Shown here in pieces: positions 20,025 to 31,689 of a stretch of 64,000 bases of DNA. Position 1 is the first letter of the stretch. Every line of letters starts with the position of its first letter. Both the position numbers and the translations under genes were made by a program. The notes under the pieces were generated by a model. That model saw nothing but the letters and a program-made list of their open reading frames with translations. It ran no database searches and was not told where the DNA came from. The stretch covers positions 12,399,534-12,463,533 of the forward strand of contig NC_065422.1 in assembly GCF_024362695.1 (NCBI RefSeq). Reading direction: 5' to 3'. The stretch comes from Pectinophora gossypiella (lineage: Eukaryota > Arthropoda > Insecta > Lepidoptera > Gelechiidae).

Positions 20025-20097
20025 TAAGTCGGGGCATCACGGGTTAAACATTTTTGTATACCTTATCATTCTCATATTGAAAATGATAATACACCTT

Positions 20098-20165
20098 AGT
20101 TAGTGACACCGTACCGAATACTGAGGTGACTATCCAGGTCATAATTGTGAGTTAATATCAATTCA
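20098..20165 (+). mobile_element. MITE-A left-arm fragment
   Basis: 'tagtgacaccgtaccgaata' to 'gagttaatatcaa' matches the left arm only. Confidence 0.65.
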
Positions 20166-20255
20166 GGATTACAAAGTGATTTTTGTGTAATGGGATTCGA
20201 ACCCGGAGCCTCCGGCTCGAGAGCCCGACGCTTAACCACTGGACCATCCGCCGTT
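20163..20255 (-). mobile_element. SINE-1 head fragment
   Basis: The minus strand has 'gtggtccagtggttaagcgt'-like sequence (degenerate), the B-box complement 'gggattcgaaccc', and 'acaaagtgatttttgtg'. Confidence 0.7.
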
Positions 20256-20280
20256 AATTAGTTATGATATACGCAGTTGC

Positions 20281-20880
20281 GGGATGTACGAGTATTATCG
20301 TCTGTTTACAATCAGATCAGACTATCCCTTGCTCCTCGGCAGACTGGTGAATGGGCATGACGTCAGAAGGAGCGGAGTCGCGGCACTGGGTATCGATTTT
20401 TGTACGAATACGACCTTCAGACAGTTGGGTACGACTTTACGAAACTATGAGCTGAGGTCCACTTTATACGACTGCTTCGTACGATCCACTCTGAATCGGC
20501 GTGCGTGTATAAAACGATTGACGAATGTGGAGGAAGCAGGAGAAGTGTGACAGGATCGAAGCAAATTAACTCCATTGTGGGTGCTTACCCTGGTGGGAAA
20601 TATGCGTGAGTATATGTACATGTATTTATAAGTACTAGCCTACACACAAGTCACAAAAAGCTAAACTTGGTGCTTATTGAAACCTCATCATCATCGGGGC
20701 ACGTTAAGCAGTTGGTCCCGGTTACTTACCTAAGTAAGTATGTAGTTGTCAATGAGCCATGTCTGGTGGCCAAGCGGCTCTTTAGTAACCCTGACACCAG
20801 GGTTAGTGACGTCGGTCATTGACTTCACAACCCACACGAGCAAAGAAGTTCACCTCACCAGCTTATTCCATTATCACGGA
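20281..20880 (+). mobile_element. LINE C-terminal fragment ('AYPGGK' family) plus SINE-1 3' domain
   Basis: The frame at about 20441-20550 reads ELRSTLYDCFVRSTLNRRA and VEEAGEV then stop. It is the C-terminal region seen more clearly at 36712-36908. From about 20690 it passes into the SINE-1 3' domain ('accctgacaccagggttagt', 'cacaacccacacgagcaaag'). The same arrangement recurs at 5548-5885. Confidence 0.65.
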
Positions 20881-21239
20881 ATCTGAAGTTTTGACAGGTC
20901 CAATATGTGCTTACCTGCACTATGTTTAGACAGGTGGTTCTATATCTTTTCACAGAAAAATATTTGCCAAATTTTCAATTAGCGTACAATTATTAGCACA
21001 ATTTCATTTCCCAAATATTTTACTTGTCAAAATCATAAATACGCGGAATTTCATCTTCTGGCATATTTGGAATCCACTTGCTAATATTATCAGATACGAA
21101 GTTAGCCTAACCTAACTACTACTTACTTATTTTATTATTTTACTTGTTTCTACAAACTTTCCGCCCTTTCGACTCCGCCCGCACACGGGTACATCAAAAT
21201 ATTCAAACGTCAAACCAGCGCAATAAAATTATGCGTAAT
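20881..21239. other. Unassigned spacer
   Basis: A short 'gaagttttgacaggtcc' scrap of SINE-4 type lies at 20883-20912. Otherwise nothing was recognised. Confidence 0.4.
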
Positions 21240-21388
21240 GTACGATCACTAATATGTATACACTTTGACACCATGACACAATAACATTTTTAACAAATTG
21301 AACCGTAAGTCTCTTTAAATTTCAAATAATGATACTTAGTGCGACAGGGTTCTCAAGTGGGTACATGATATTACTCATGACTGTACCT
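21240..21388 (+). mobile_element. MITE-C
   Basis: It runs from 'tacgatcactaatatgtata' to 'ttactcatgactgta', with 'taacaaattgaaccgtaagt' and 'agtgcgacagggttctcaag'. Confidence 0.8.
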
Positions 21389-22209
21389 ACCTACTTGACT
21401 TTCAATCAGTCAATTTCTTTGGAAAATGAAACGGATGACAGACCTTTTTTATGCGAAACATTGGTTGGCAATTAAAATATTTTGCGGAAATTTGTTTGGG
21501 TGATGACAATTTACGTAGGTATATTTAATTATTCGGCGAAACGCGGTACACCTAGTAAGCTCGATATATAACAGAAGATAAGTATGAATAGACTTATATA
21601 GTGAACATTCTCATGCTTTTTCCTATTAGGTACCTATATTGTTTGTTAATACGACTTAATTATCACCGATCAACGTTTTCTGTGTCATCGTGGGATTATA
21701 TTGACAGTTTTTTGAAGTCATCGATTAATTTAAGTGCTAATGTTCACAGTACATGCATCATTCGATTCAATTATCTCGTAATGACGACATTAATTGAAGT
21801 ATATAGTGTAAAATAATACATTGTTCTTAATTTAATGTACTGTGAATAATGTATTCAGTAGGTAATTAATGTCTACAGAGTTAAAATTAACTGATGAAAT
21901 ATATACACGCGTACTTATGTAAAGGAAATATCTAAGTACTTAAATTAAAGCCTTATGCCTAGTGATTGACAAAATAAAACTAATGAGAAAAGCGATGTCT
22001 TACTATTCAGTAATTCTATTGGGAAGGAAATTCCCAGTAGTACAACTGGTAAGACAATTGGGAACAGGGGGCGAAAACTAATTAATAATTTTATATAATT
22101 ATAATTTATGATATATATGATGATATATAATTTTCCTCGACAGAACGTCAATTTCAATCCGAGTACCCGGCTACCGAGACCACATTTTTTAATTACTAAA
22201 GAGTAGGTA
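21389..22209. other. Unassigned AT-rich spacer
   Basis: Short frames at 21601-21816 (plus) and 21945-22157 (minus) lack motifs. No repeat copy was seen. Confidence 0.4.
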
Positions 22210-22214
22210 ATTTA

Positions 22215-22470
22215 CGGAAATTATTGAGAATAATTGAGGACAGAAGAGGCAAGATGATTAGACACTTAATAAGACACGACGAATTTATTAAAAACATCAT
22301 AGAAGAGAATCTGAAGGAAAGAGAGGAATTGCAAGCCCTAGGAGAGCTTAATGGAACAAATGAAAGAGAAGGCGAACGTAGTGTCTTGGAATTGGCCTTT
22401 GATAGACAAAAAAGGAGAATGCTACACTGATAAGAGCGTGGCTCTTAAATTAATGACGATGAAGCTAGTG
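22215..22470 (+). pseudogene. LINE ORF C-terminal fragment with 3' end
   Basis: The frame 22224-22430 contains EDRRGKMIRHLIRHDEFIKN and a charged stretch ending FDRQKRRMLH. The pattern R.GK..RHL.RHDEF..NI.E is typical of the C-terminal region of a group of insect LINE proteins. The following 'taagagcgtggctcttaa' palindrome is the same 3' end seen at 42740, 46000 and 54755. It is 5'-truncated, as usual for LINE insertions. Confidence 0.7.
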
Positions 22471-22560
22471 TGTGTCTTGCGAGGTTTTGTTAGTAAAAAT
22501 CACATCCCAATGTGATTTTTCAAAAAGGCGTTTGTTTACATGGTTTTCACTATACGAACA
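22471..22560 (+). mobile_element. MITE-E fragment
   Basis: 'gcgaggttttgttagtaaaa' and 'tcacatcccaatgtgatttt' match the MITE-E part of the composite at 11470. Confidence 0.6.
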
Positions 22561-22578
22561 TAAAAAATAGGTACTTAA

Positions 22579-22611
22579 TACACTATATTTACAAAAACTA
22601 AATATAGTGTA
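22579..22611. repeat. Perfect 13-bp hairpin beside a Tc1 insertion
   Basis: TACACTATATTTA and its complement are separated by 7 nt. The hairpin lies only 4 bp before the TA target of the transposon. Confidence 0.8.
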
Positions 22612-22617
22612 TAAATA

Positions 22618-24252
22618 CACTGCTCATCAAAAAAATCGAAACACTTCCGTTTTCATTGTTTCTGTCCGAATTTAACACAAAAAAGAATTCATACGATGAA
22701 AAAAAATACATAAATGTATAGCTGGCAGTTTGGCCATTACAGTAATAAGCGAAAATTCTAAATTCAAAATTAGAATTTCATTTGTTTATCTTATAAACGA
22801 AATGAATCACTGTTTTGAGACAAATGTGTGTTTAGGGTTGGAGTACATTTAGCGTTTAAAAACTAAAAATTGGCGCCTATCCTTAAACTTTTTGTTTTTT
22901 ATTTCAATACTGTGACTTTGGGACGTCTGAAAAAAGGTTTTTTTTCTAAAACGTATGGATACTTCGCCCACAGAACCCGCCCAAGTTGTGGCATTGCTGG
23001 ATTCTGGCCTTAGTCAGCGTGTTGTGGCTGCAAGACTGCATCTAAGCCTGTCATCTGTTCATAGAGTCTATAAACGTTATCGGGAGACTGGTTTGTTCAC
23101 GCGCCGTTCAGGATCTGGCAGGAATCGGGTCACTTCTGAGCGAGATGATCGATTTATTGTAACAACTTCTATAAGAAATCGACGCCTTAACGCTTTTCAA
23201 CTGCAGCAGCGGCTTCGTGTTGTACGAAGGGTGGCTGTAAGTGACTCTACAATTAGAAGAAGGTTGAAGGATCGTGGACTGGTACCGCATAAGCCAGCAA
23301 ATGGGCCGAAATTAACTGCAGACCATCGAAGAGCACGCCTTAACTTTGCACGTGAGCACCTAAATTGGTCATACCTACAGTGGAGCAAAGTTCTCTTTTC
23401 TGATGAGTGTAAAATTATGCAGTATGGTAACGACGGAAGGAACAAGGTCTACAGAAGAGACGGAGAACGCTATGCACAATGCTGCATTGAAGAAAAGGTC
23501 AGCTATGGTGGCGGTTCGTGGACGGTTTGGGGAGGAATCAGCGCCGACGTAAGACAGAGCTTGCTTTCGTGTCTGGGCCACGTCTGCCTGCACTAAACTG
23601 TCATCGGTACGTCGAAGAGTGTCTCGAGCCTCGTGTGATGCCCTATGCACATTTTATTGGCAACGGCTTCATATTCATGCACGACAATGCTAGGGCTCAC
23701 ACCGCGGGCGTCGTACGAGATTATCTTAACGAAGTCGATATCTCTATTATGGAATGACCAGCAAGAAGCCCGGACATGAATCCCATTGAACATCTGTGGG
23801 ATGAATTAAAGAGACGAATTCGAGCAAGAGATCCTGCCCCAGAAACACTTAGCCAGCTGCAAGATGCAATCCAAGAGGAATGGGACAATATACCACAGCA
23901 TGTGATCGTGACTCTCATCCGATCGATGAAGAACCGTATGGAAGCAGTAATTAGAGCTCGGGGAGGGAATTCAAGTTATTAAATAAACGTTTTTTAGCTT
24001 TTTTTTTCATTTACGTGTGTTGTTTTATCCATTTCCTTTATACTCCATACGGAATAAAAATGACTCATTTAACAAAATACGAAACCTATGAAAAATTCAT
24101 TTAAATTTAGAACATTAACATTAAGATTTTATAAGCTCATATTACTCACTATTAAACGACATTTAACATTTATTCCTAAATGTACACATTTTTCTGATAA
24201 TCCTGACAAAACGTAAACTTGCAAGGTGTTTCGATTTTTTTGATGAGAAGTG
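22618..24252 (+). mobile_element. Tc1-type DNA transposon, 1635 bp, TA-flanked
   Basis: Terminal inverted repeats of about 27 bp start CACTGCTCATCAAAAAAATC (left) and CACTTCTCATCAAAAAAATC (right, complement). TA lies at 22616-22617 and 24253-24254. Element length and TA duplication are standard for Tc1/mariner. It holds one transposase gene (separate entry). Confidence 0.95.
22955..23982 (+). pseudogene. Tc1-type DD34E transposase, two lesions
   Basis: This is a cut-and-paste transposase of about 340 codons. Residues 1-110 form the paired-like helix-turn-helix DNA-binding region (AQVVALLDSGLSQRVVAARL, then GSGRNR). The catalytic triad is visible: D in LFSDECK, D in FMHDNARAH, and E in NPIEHLWDEL. 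The last two are separated by 34 residues, hence DD34E. The WTVWGGIS block is also conserved. Lesions are a frameshift near 23540-23555, which makes the first frame end at 23596, and a nonsense codon at about 23755 where the family has tryptophan. The final frame ends at 23982. The flanking inverted repeats are nearly intact, so this is a fairly recent copy that may still be mobilised in trans. Confidence 0.93.
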
Positions 24253-24254
24253 TA

Positions 24255-24450
24255 TATAGAATTGGGATCAAGGTTAGTGTGGAGATTACCCACACACCAT
24301 AAAGTGGTGAAAAACTACGAACGAACACGGAAACCCTTTGCAAAGTAGGTTAAGCACTGTTTGGCTGCGCACGCGACAGAAAAACCGCTGCGTTTTTAAT
24401 TATTTCTTATAATAAGCAGACACAAATCACGCCAGTAATTCTGTCATTCG
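24255..24450. other. Unassigned spacer
   Basis: No repeat copy or gene was recognised. Confidence 0.4.
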
Positions 24451-24454
24451 TTTC

Positions 24455-24550
24455 GGGTAACTACCGGGTGAGAGCCTTCAGCGCTCCCCATTTGTCCGGC
24501 CAAGTAGTTAATGCCATCTGCTGTAAATCTACAACAAGTCACGTCAAAAA
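24455..24550 (+). mobile_element. Jockey-type LINE 3' terminus
   Basis: 'accgggtgagagccttcagc', 'tccggccaagtagttaatgc' and 'aagtcacgtcaaaaaaaa' match 2250-2335. Confidence 0.8.
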
Positions 24551-24605
24551 AAATGTCTCAGTAAACTGGTACTTAACTAACTAACTATGCACTTACATCG
24601 GTATA

Positions 24606-24818
24606 CAGGGTATTATTCACGTCGTAACGAATACTGAAGGGGGATGATTCAGACCATGATTCTGAGTTAATATCAAGTCAATTTTCCATCGCAAAATTCA
24701 TGATTTTATTTTCAATTACTTATTTTACTTTTGCGATGGCAAATTCCACTTGATATTAACTCAGAATCGTGGTCTGACTCATCCCTCAAAGTTTTTGTTA
24801 CAATATCACTAACACCTT
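24606..24818. mobile_element. MITE-A monomer
   Basis: Left end 'cagggtattattcacgtcgt', palindromic body with 'gagttaatatcaagtc', and a worn right end 'tatcactaacacctta'. Confidence 0.8.
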
Positions 24819-25490
24819 ATAATATATGTAGTTACCGGGACCAACGCCTTAACGTGCCTTCCGAATATCCCATACTTACAATATATTATTATGTACATAT
24901 TTCATTCATTTTTTACCGCGCTCTTCCTTAAGGCTATTTAGATTCAAATCCTAAGTAGACCCAGAGTGGGCGAGGTAATTTTTTTTTCAGTGCTTGCCCT
25001 TTCTATGTATTATTCTTTATTCTACAGAACAGTACCAATGGTACGTATAGTAGGTATAGACTCGCAAATTCCCGGCAACGTTTTTCGTTTCCGTGCGTAA
25101 AACAATAAGTAGGTGGCAAACGAAGGCGTTAACGTATTCATAATGAAAATTAGGATATTGCGCAACTAGCGAGGGCAAATGTAAACGAAGCACGATAATT
25201 TGAGGGAAAACAGTACCTATTCTTTCAATTACTGTTTGCTTGATATTACATACTTTGTAGATGACTATTTAATTGCTATAATGATAGTCTCAACTGTTTA
25301 ATCAAGGGGATACAATGTGAACATTACTTAATTTTTACCAAGTTCTTGTACCTGAGGCCGTAAGTGACAGTGATCATTTTTATCACTGAGACTGACATGT
25401 CATCTTATATCAACCCCAAACATTTTTATCCCTGTCACTGTCGATTGTCATAATCGTTTGCAACTTGGCTTTGGCCCTTCGTTAGAAACA
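24819..25490. other. Unassigned spacer
   Basis: A scrap of the SINE core lies at about 24836-24865 ('gggaccaacgccttaacgtg', complement). Otherwise no feature. Confidence 0.4.
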
Positions 25491-25499
25491 GAGTAAACC

Positions 25500-25700
25500 T
25501 TTTGCACACTTATATTATAAAAATGCGATAGTAACTCAAATCTGTCCGTTACCTTTTACGCTTAAAACTGCTGAACCGATTTAAATGAAATTTGATATGG
25601 AGATAGTTTGATATCTAAGGAAAAACTTAGGACAGTTTTTATCCCGGAAAACATCCCTTAAGGGGATGCCAAGGGGACGGAAAAAAACATGTCGCGTGTA
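25500..25700 (+). repeat. Widespread insect interspersed repeat fragment
   Basis: It has the familiar wording 'actgctgaaccgatttaaat', 'gaaatttgatatggagatag' and 'atcccggaaaacatccc', which I associate with a very common lepidopteran interspersed repeat. I cannot assign its class from this copy. Confidence 0.5.
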
Positions 25701-28645
25701 GTATTCCACACCTCACGTTTATTTTAGACGTCTTATAATTTGATCTAATCATCGTTTGTTCTTTAGTAAATTGATCACTCTTTCTCTTCACTTAGTACTT
25801 TTTAACATTCAAAAATTGTATGAGGTCCTTATATCATTTTATGGCTGTCGGGATTTAGGACTCATTCGAATAATTCATATAACTCGAAGAAAAAACAGAT
25901 TTCCACTCCTCGTGATCTTTTGCAAAAAATCTTTTTTTTTTATTAGGTAAGTAAGTAAAAAAAATAAAGAATGACTGCTGAATGCCAAAAATAAAAAAAA
26001 CCTGCGCCCTTACTTTCTTGCAATGATATATATTTTGTTAATACTATAGCAACACCTCGCCTGCCTATGTTTTCCCGGCTATATGCACTGTATGCAGCAA
26101 ACATTAAGATCTTAGTAACACTAACTTTCCTACTCTAAACAACTCGAAGAGTTCTAAATGAGCCCCAGAGAGTGGTCACCCATCAACTTAATGGCCATAA
26201 CGAACGATGCTTGACGTGAGTATTGGCAATAACCGGCACTAGGTTACGATTCCGTTACACTCATCAACACTAAGTTATTGCCAACTTCAAGCGAGGAGCG
26301 TTAAACAAAGAATAATAAATCGGCGGGATGTTGTCTGTAATATATTTCTACTTACCAATAAGACCGCCTGTTGCGCTCTTTATTTATCTTTATTCATCCA
26401 AAGGGACAAAGCCTCTCACCGTTTTTGTTTACTTAGGAATGTATGTGTTATTTCGGTATTTTTATTTTGCCGTGTTTGTTTTTCATTAACATGGGAAAAT
26501 ATATATATATTTATACTCATAAATACGGAATAATAATAGAATAAGGAATAATATACATGTATAGAAAGGCAACTCTCCGCTCCCCACCAGCGTCTGAGCT
26601 AGGTTGACCTCACCCCCCTCGGTGTTACTTTAGTCTTCAATCGTATGATGTCAGACGTCACACACACGATAACGTCAATGTGAAGTGTCTGTGTAAAACG
26701 AGGAGGTGTGCTATATGGTGTTAAAGTTTCTGAAATTCCGTAACTCACTGGTATTTCGCTTTTGTAAGTACGTATATTTTAGATTTGATATAAAAGTTCA
26801 ACCGCTCGTAAATTCGTTCACCAAGCAATTATTCACTCTTTCATCCCTCTCTACCCTACTTATTCTGTCCCATAATAATGTTTCATCGTTATAGGGAATC
26901 CTTCATGAAAAATAGCTATCAAAGCAGAGCCATTAATTTGTCCAAATGAGTTGATTCAGCGCGGGTCATATACCTCTACGGTGACGGTTCTCAAACTTAC
27001 GTGGTCTTTATTCCTATTTAAAAATTTACAACACGCCGCTGAGTTTGTCGGATTCCCAGACGGATTAATTTAAGAAATATAACAACATAAGCTTACGACT
27101 GTAGTATAGTCAGAGGTACTTATGTTAACCTTTGTGGCCTTTTGTTTATTGTTAGAGCTTTATTTCTGTTAGTGTGTGTGTTTCTGTTAATTTGGAAAAT
27201 GTAGTTTTTTTTTATTTGTTCGAGTCTGTATGTCTCTTCTAAACGCACAGTGGAGCAACCGCAGAGTTATTCTGATAGAAATGCCGCGAGAGCATAGCCG
27301 ATAGGACTGAAATATGCACAAAACGAAATGTTTTACCGAGGCAACGATCGTGTATATCATTTTTCACGTCATTAATTTATATCACGTAATCACAAATAGC
27401 GCTTGAGTTATCATGTATTAGCAGGTAAATCGAGGTCCAGCCAGAAATGTCTCGGTGCGACCGCTTCACACGCCGACGTGATAAAAAAATATTTACCGAA
27501 TATTTAGCGAACATTGCTGCTGTTTATTTATGCGATTATTTTTTCACAGTAAGTAAGTTTTTTTATAATAGGTAAGTATTTTGGTAATATGTATTTCTTT
27601 AATAAAGAAACTGTTTCTTTTTTTTAGAAAGTCTGTAACTAGTGGTGGATCAGGGTCTCTATTAAAGCTTTATGCTGCTGCAGCTTTCTCCGTTTAATTA
27701 TGTTATAGTTTCATATCTAATATACCAAATTATATGACAAAATTATCATTCTCCAATTTAACTGTTTTAACAGCGCCCACTTCAGACTTCAGTACTTGAG
27801 GTACTAAAACTTCCCAGGTTGAAAACCGCTGTGCTCATCACCAGACAGATTACGTGCAGTGACGCGGCACTCGACAATTTCCGATGATGAGTCCACAGTT
27901 TCATGTCCACTGAACGTGCTCATTTCGTTCATTTTGTATGATTGAAATACGTTAGTCCGTAGAAATATGATTTCGGTTAGAACGTCAACTTTAGAAATTT
28001 GTGCTTCTATTACAATTTCGAATTAAAATTACTTACTTTTAAACAGAACGTCGAATTGAGTACAATCAGTGATTATATTCCAATAAGTATAGATAAAGTT
28101 TTTTAATTGGTTCAATGGGCGGTACGAGTTAGATCTGTCAAAGTAAAGTACAGTACCTAATTGTAACTTAGTATAAAGCAAAAAAAGTAACTCTTTAGTA
28201 ACTCTACTTACAGTTACCAGACTGTTTTTAAATGACCCATCCCCTCTTCCATCTCCAGATGACTAGATTGTTAAATGTAAATACAATAAAAAAAAATTCA
28301 AAAAGCTAAAGTATTTGTGTAAATAATATCAACAAAACGTTCTAGACACAAATCCAACAAGAGGGGATCTGAATTTTACCTCTGATTTATGAATCCGTCG
28401 AACTCCACCTAACTGCTGAATATGTAGATTTCCAAGGATAAAATCTTTTTCTCTTTTAGTTTTTATATGTAAGATAAAGATATAGATATCTAGTCAACGA
28501 CCTCAAGGTCAAAATCCCAGCGGTACAGAGTCTAGGATATTACATGTATAAGTGTTTAAACGTAAACGTAATGTAGAAAACAGATGTAAGTAACAAAAAC
28601 ATGATTCTAACAGTGTTACTATAAAACACAACACATACATAAGTA
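25701..28645. other. Repeat-poor, AT-rich region with no supported gene
   Basis: This is the longest stretch without a recognised repeat. Short frames (25756-25950, 26706-26894) have no motif. I see no convincing pair of splice sites around a coding-like block. It is probably intron or intergenic. Confidence 0.45.
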
Positions 28646-28651
28646 CATAAA

Positions 28652-28750
28652 CTCGCGTCTATTTCCCACCGGGGTAAGCAGAGACTATAGAATTACATTT
28701 ACTTCGATCCTGACACACTTCTCTTGTTTCCTCCACATTCATCAATCAAA
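28652..28750 (-). pseudogene. LINE C-terminal fragment, 'AYPGGK' family
   Basis: The minus-strand frame reads MNVEETREVCQDRSK, SAYPGGK then stop, followed by 'cgcgagtttatgtac'. It matches 36712-36908. Confidence 0.7.
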
Positions 28751-28832
28751 ACACTAACTAAAAATTAACTAGGTTTTAAATAATATGTATTTCGCGCTGC
28801 GAAAAATGTCGACGGATTTTAATGAAACTAAC

Positions 28833-28956
28833 TTGACAAGTCATAATAATTCTATGCAGAATCTGCGACAGTAGCGCCACGGCCTTCGGGACTTCTTTCG
28901 TATACGGATTATATTTTAAACATAGTTTATCTTTTAGTCTTCGTTTTGTAGTAACA
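28833..28956 (-). CDS. Candidate host exon, gene unknown
   Basis: 124 nt on the minus strand between an acceptor 'gacaaacatttacag' and a donor CAA|GTTAGT. It holds 1 nt plus 41 open codons. The peptide runs VTTKRRLKDKLCLKYNPYTK, then EVPKAVALLSQILHRIIMTC, then Q. Base composition is richer in G and C than its surroundings. I do not recognise the protein. It could be a chance open stretch, since the polypyrimidine tract is only moderate and no partner exon was found. Confidence 0.3.
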
Positions 28957-29780
28957 CTGTAAATGTTTGTCTTAATACAGAATGTTATAAGTACCAACAT
29001 TTTAGTTTCAAGAGCTCTGCATAATAATAAAAGTAAAATTGGTTCGTAAAATACGAAACAAAAGCAGTTATTACCGTCATCACTAAATACGTTATTTAGT
29101 TATTATACCTCTATAATGTAAATGAACCTGTATATTTGTTTTTCTACTCCTCTACTTTAATCTGGCATTTAAATAACCAAAAAGTCTAATATAAGTACAT
29201 ACATAATTAAACTCTTTGAAAAAGTGTACGCTCTATGGCCTATAAAAGCATTGTTTACAAAGTGTAACTGTACTATAATGTCGCCAAAAAAGCATTGTTG
29301 TTGTTTTTTTTTTGACCTGGAAACTGGCACCTTTACTTTGTTTGGTGCCATAGATATACTATAAAAAAAAAGTATACATTTGCCGCCATTTTCCCGCGCG
29401 TTGGAAAATAAATTGGAAAATTTTTGTGTTTCGTTTCAAAACACTAAAAAGTATAAAATAAAAAGGAAAAATGGATGAAGAACTATTGATTACCATATCA
29501 CACAATACCATTCAAAATTTACATCTTCATTTTTATAAATAAAATTTTTCTTTGTATAATTTTTGTTTCATTTAAAATTACGTCGTCGTAGAAAAAGTAT
29601 TGTATGCAACGTTGTATAACTAGGTCAAAAAATGCTCGTGGCGTCTCTTATTGCGATGTTCGCCAAGGCTCACATCGCAACTCATGCCACTCGCATTTTT
29701 TGACCCTTCTTATACAACTGTTGCATAAAATACTATTACATCTTGCGAAATATTAAAGTTTTATATTATTAATGAGATTT
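28957..29780. other. Unassigned spacer
   Basis: AT-rich. The 60-codon minus frame at 29169-29351 lacks motifs. Confidence 0.4.
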
Positions 29781-29782
29781 TG

Positions 29783-29869
29783 CAGTGGCGCAGCGTGGAG
29801 TATGCTCCATACCCCTACCGGTTGATTGAGGAAGCCTGTGCCCAGCAGTGGGACGTATATAGGCTGTTT
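29783..29869 (+). mobile_element. SINE-2 3' fragment
   Basis: 'cagtggcgcagcgtggagta', 'ccggttgattgaggaagcct' and 'cagtgggacgtatataggc' match the SINE-2 tail. Confidence 0.8.
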
Positions 29870-29928
29870 ATGATTACGATTATAAAATAAATCCATACCT
29901 CACATACTAACCTATTAACAATCAGTGG

Positions 29929-30530
29929 TTGAGCGCTGGGTTCACGATTCGGAGGTCCCGGGTTCGATTCCCGGTGGGGACATATCACAAAATTTAGTTT
30001 GTGTTCCCTAGTTTAGTTAGGACATTACAGGCTGATCACCTGATTGTCCGAAATTAAGATGATCCGTACTTCGGATGGCACGTTAAGCCGTTGGTCCCAG
30101 TTGCTACTTACTGATTTTCACTTTCCTTCCACGGACTGTAATTGGAATACCATTGTATTTAAGTCTATAAATTATGTAATACAAACTGGATTAAAAGAAA
30201 AGAAAGGAAAACATGAAACAGTAGGACTAGGGCCCTGTGCTGGGAGGTTTTCTGGCCACGTCTTTCCCTCAGCGTTACAGATTCCGATGTGGTAGTAGTT
30301 TTACAGCTAGTTACATAATATGTAATTTAATTATGTTTGACGTTCAAAAAGCGCTAACTTTGTAAGCCAATTTTGAAAAATAAATATTTTTGAATTTTTG
30401 AATTTTGATGTAAGTAAATAGTCGTTATATGAGCCATGTCAGGGGCCTTTGGCGGCTCAATAGTAACCCTGACACCAGGGTTGATGAGGTTTGTACTCCA
30501 CCTCACAACCCACACGATAGAAGAAGAGAA
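29929..30530 (+). mobile_element. SINE-1 split by a LINE-tail insertion
   Basis: SINE-1 occupies 29929-30118 (head, B-box 'gggttcgattcccgg', core) and resumes at 30410-30530 (tail to 'cacacgatagaagaagag'). The intervening 30119-30409 is a LINE 3' end with 'agggccctgtgctgggagg', AATAAA and 'tttttgaattttt'. TGAT occurs at both joints, consistent with a short target duplication. Confidence 0.85.
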
Positions 30531-31127
30531 GATTAAACTATTAAAATAACTTAATGTATATGTGTGTCGTAGATTTTACCTAAATAAACTTTTTTATTAT
30601 TATTTTATTATTAACTTGATAATTTAATATCGTGACAATAAATTAACCCTTCTTTTGCAGTCGCGTACCACAATCGCGTAAGCGACAACCGCGTTCAAGA
30701 TATTACAATTAGAATACAGATAAAAGACATGAAAAAAAGTGTTGCACATAACTATAGTTTACAATTCCCATACTTACTTTCCCGTTTATGCAGTCCCATG
30801 TTGTCAGTTTCAACAGACTTCACATGTATACATTATTCACGGCACAGCACTGTTACTTTCTACCACTTTTCACTTTCGGCACATCGGTACATCACTATTC
30901 TAAGACACACTTGAGAACTAAAGATTCGTACTCACTGTTCAAAGTCTTCAAGACTTTTACAGTAACTTGTCAAGTCAAAGTGGGAAAGAGTTTCGACGTC
31001 CGCTGTGGATTAAAAACATATATTTTTTTAAAGAATGTTAAATTGTTATTATTTTGAAATGTGGGCTGGATTTTATTTTACCTACCTATATTTTTTTAGA
31101 GAATAATCGCAGTAGAAATTAAACCTA
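30531..31127. other. Unassigned spacer
   Basis: Overlapping frames at 30729-30914 and 30788-31057 have no family signature. Confidence 0.4.
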
Positions 31128-31199
31128 TTAAATCTTCAGGTTAGGTAAACGGACTCTGTGAAAAACGATATAACCTAAAAATAGAATTGTGCGTAAGAG

Positions 31200-31668
31200 A
31201 ATGGAACGGAAAATAATAAAAAAAACACAAAAATTTTCATAAATTTTCCGACAAGAAATTCCACTTGATATCAACTCAGAATCATAGGCCGAATCATCCC
31301 CCTCAGTAGATATTCGTTACGGTGTCACTAACACCCATGCTTACTTGTATGGCTACCGTACGTACTTGTACGGGGTGTAAGTGACATCGTAACAATACTG
31401 AGGGGGATGATTCAGCTGAGTATTCTGAGTTAATATCAAGTGGAATTTTCCATCGCAAAAGTATGGAATTGAAAATAATTTTAAAAAACTAAAAAAAAAT
31501 ATGTACATAAAATATGTATATCTACTAATAGTTTTTCTTCGTTCATTCAACTTATTTTTTTTTTCACATTTTAATATATCCGACGCCCCTCATTCATCCA
31601 CATATTAACTCAGAATAATGAGCTGAATCACCTCCCTCAGTATTCGTCATGATGTCACTAAACAGCCT
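31200..31668. mobile_element. MITE-A dimer, left arm missing
   Basis: Tandem units with the joint 'acttgtatggctaccgtacg' at about 31345. The right end is worn ('tcactaaacagcctg'). A short SINE-4 scrap ('aatcttcaggttaggtaaac') precedes it at 31131. Confidence 0.75.
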
Positions 31669-31689
31669 GCACGTATAACTAAAAAAGAT

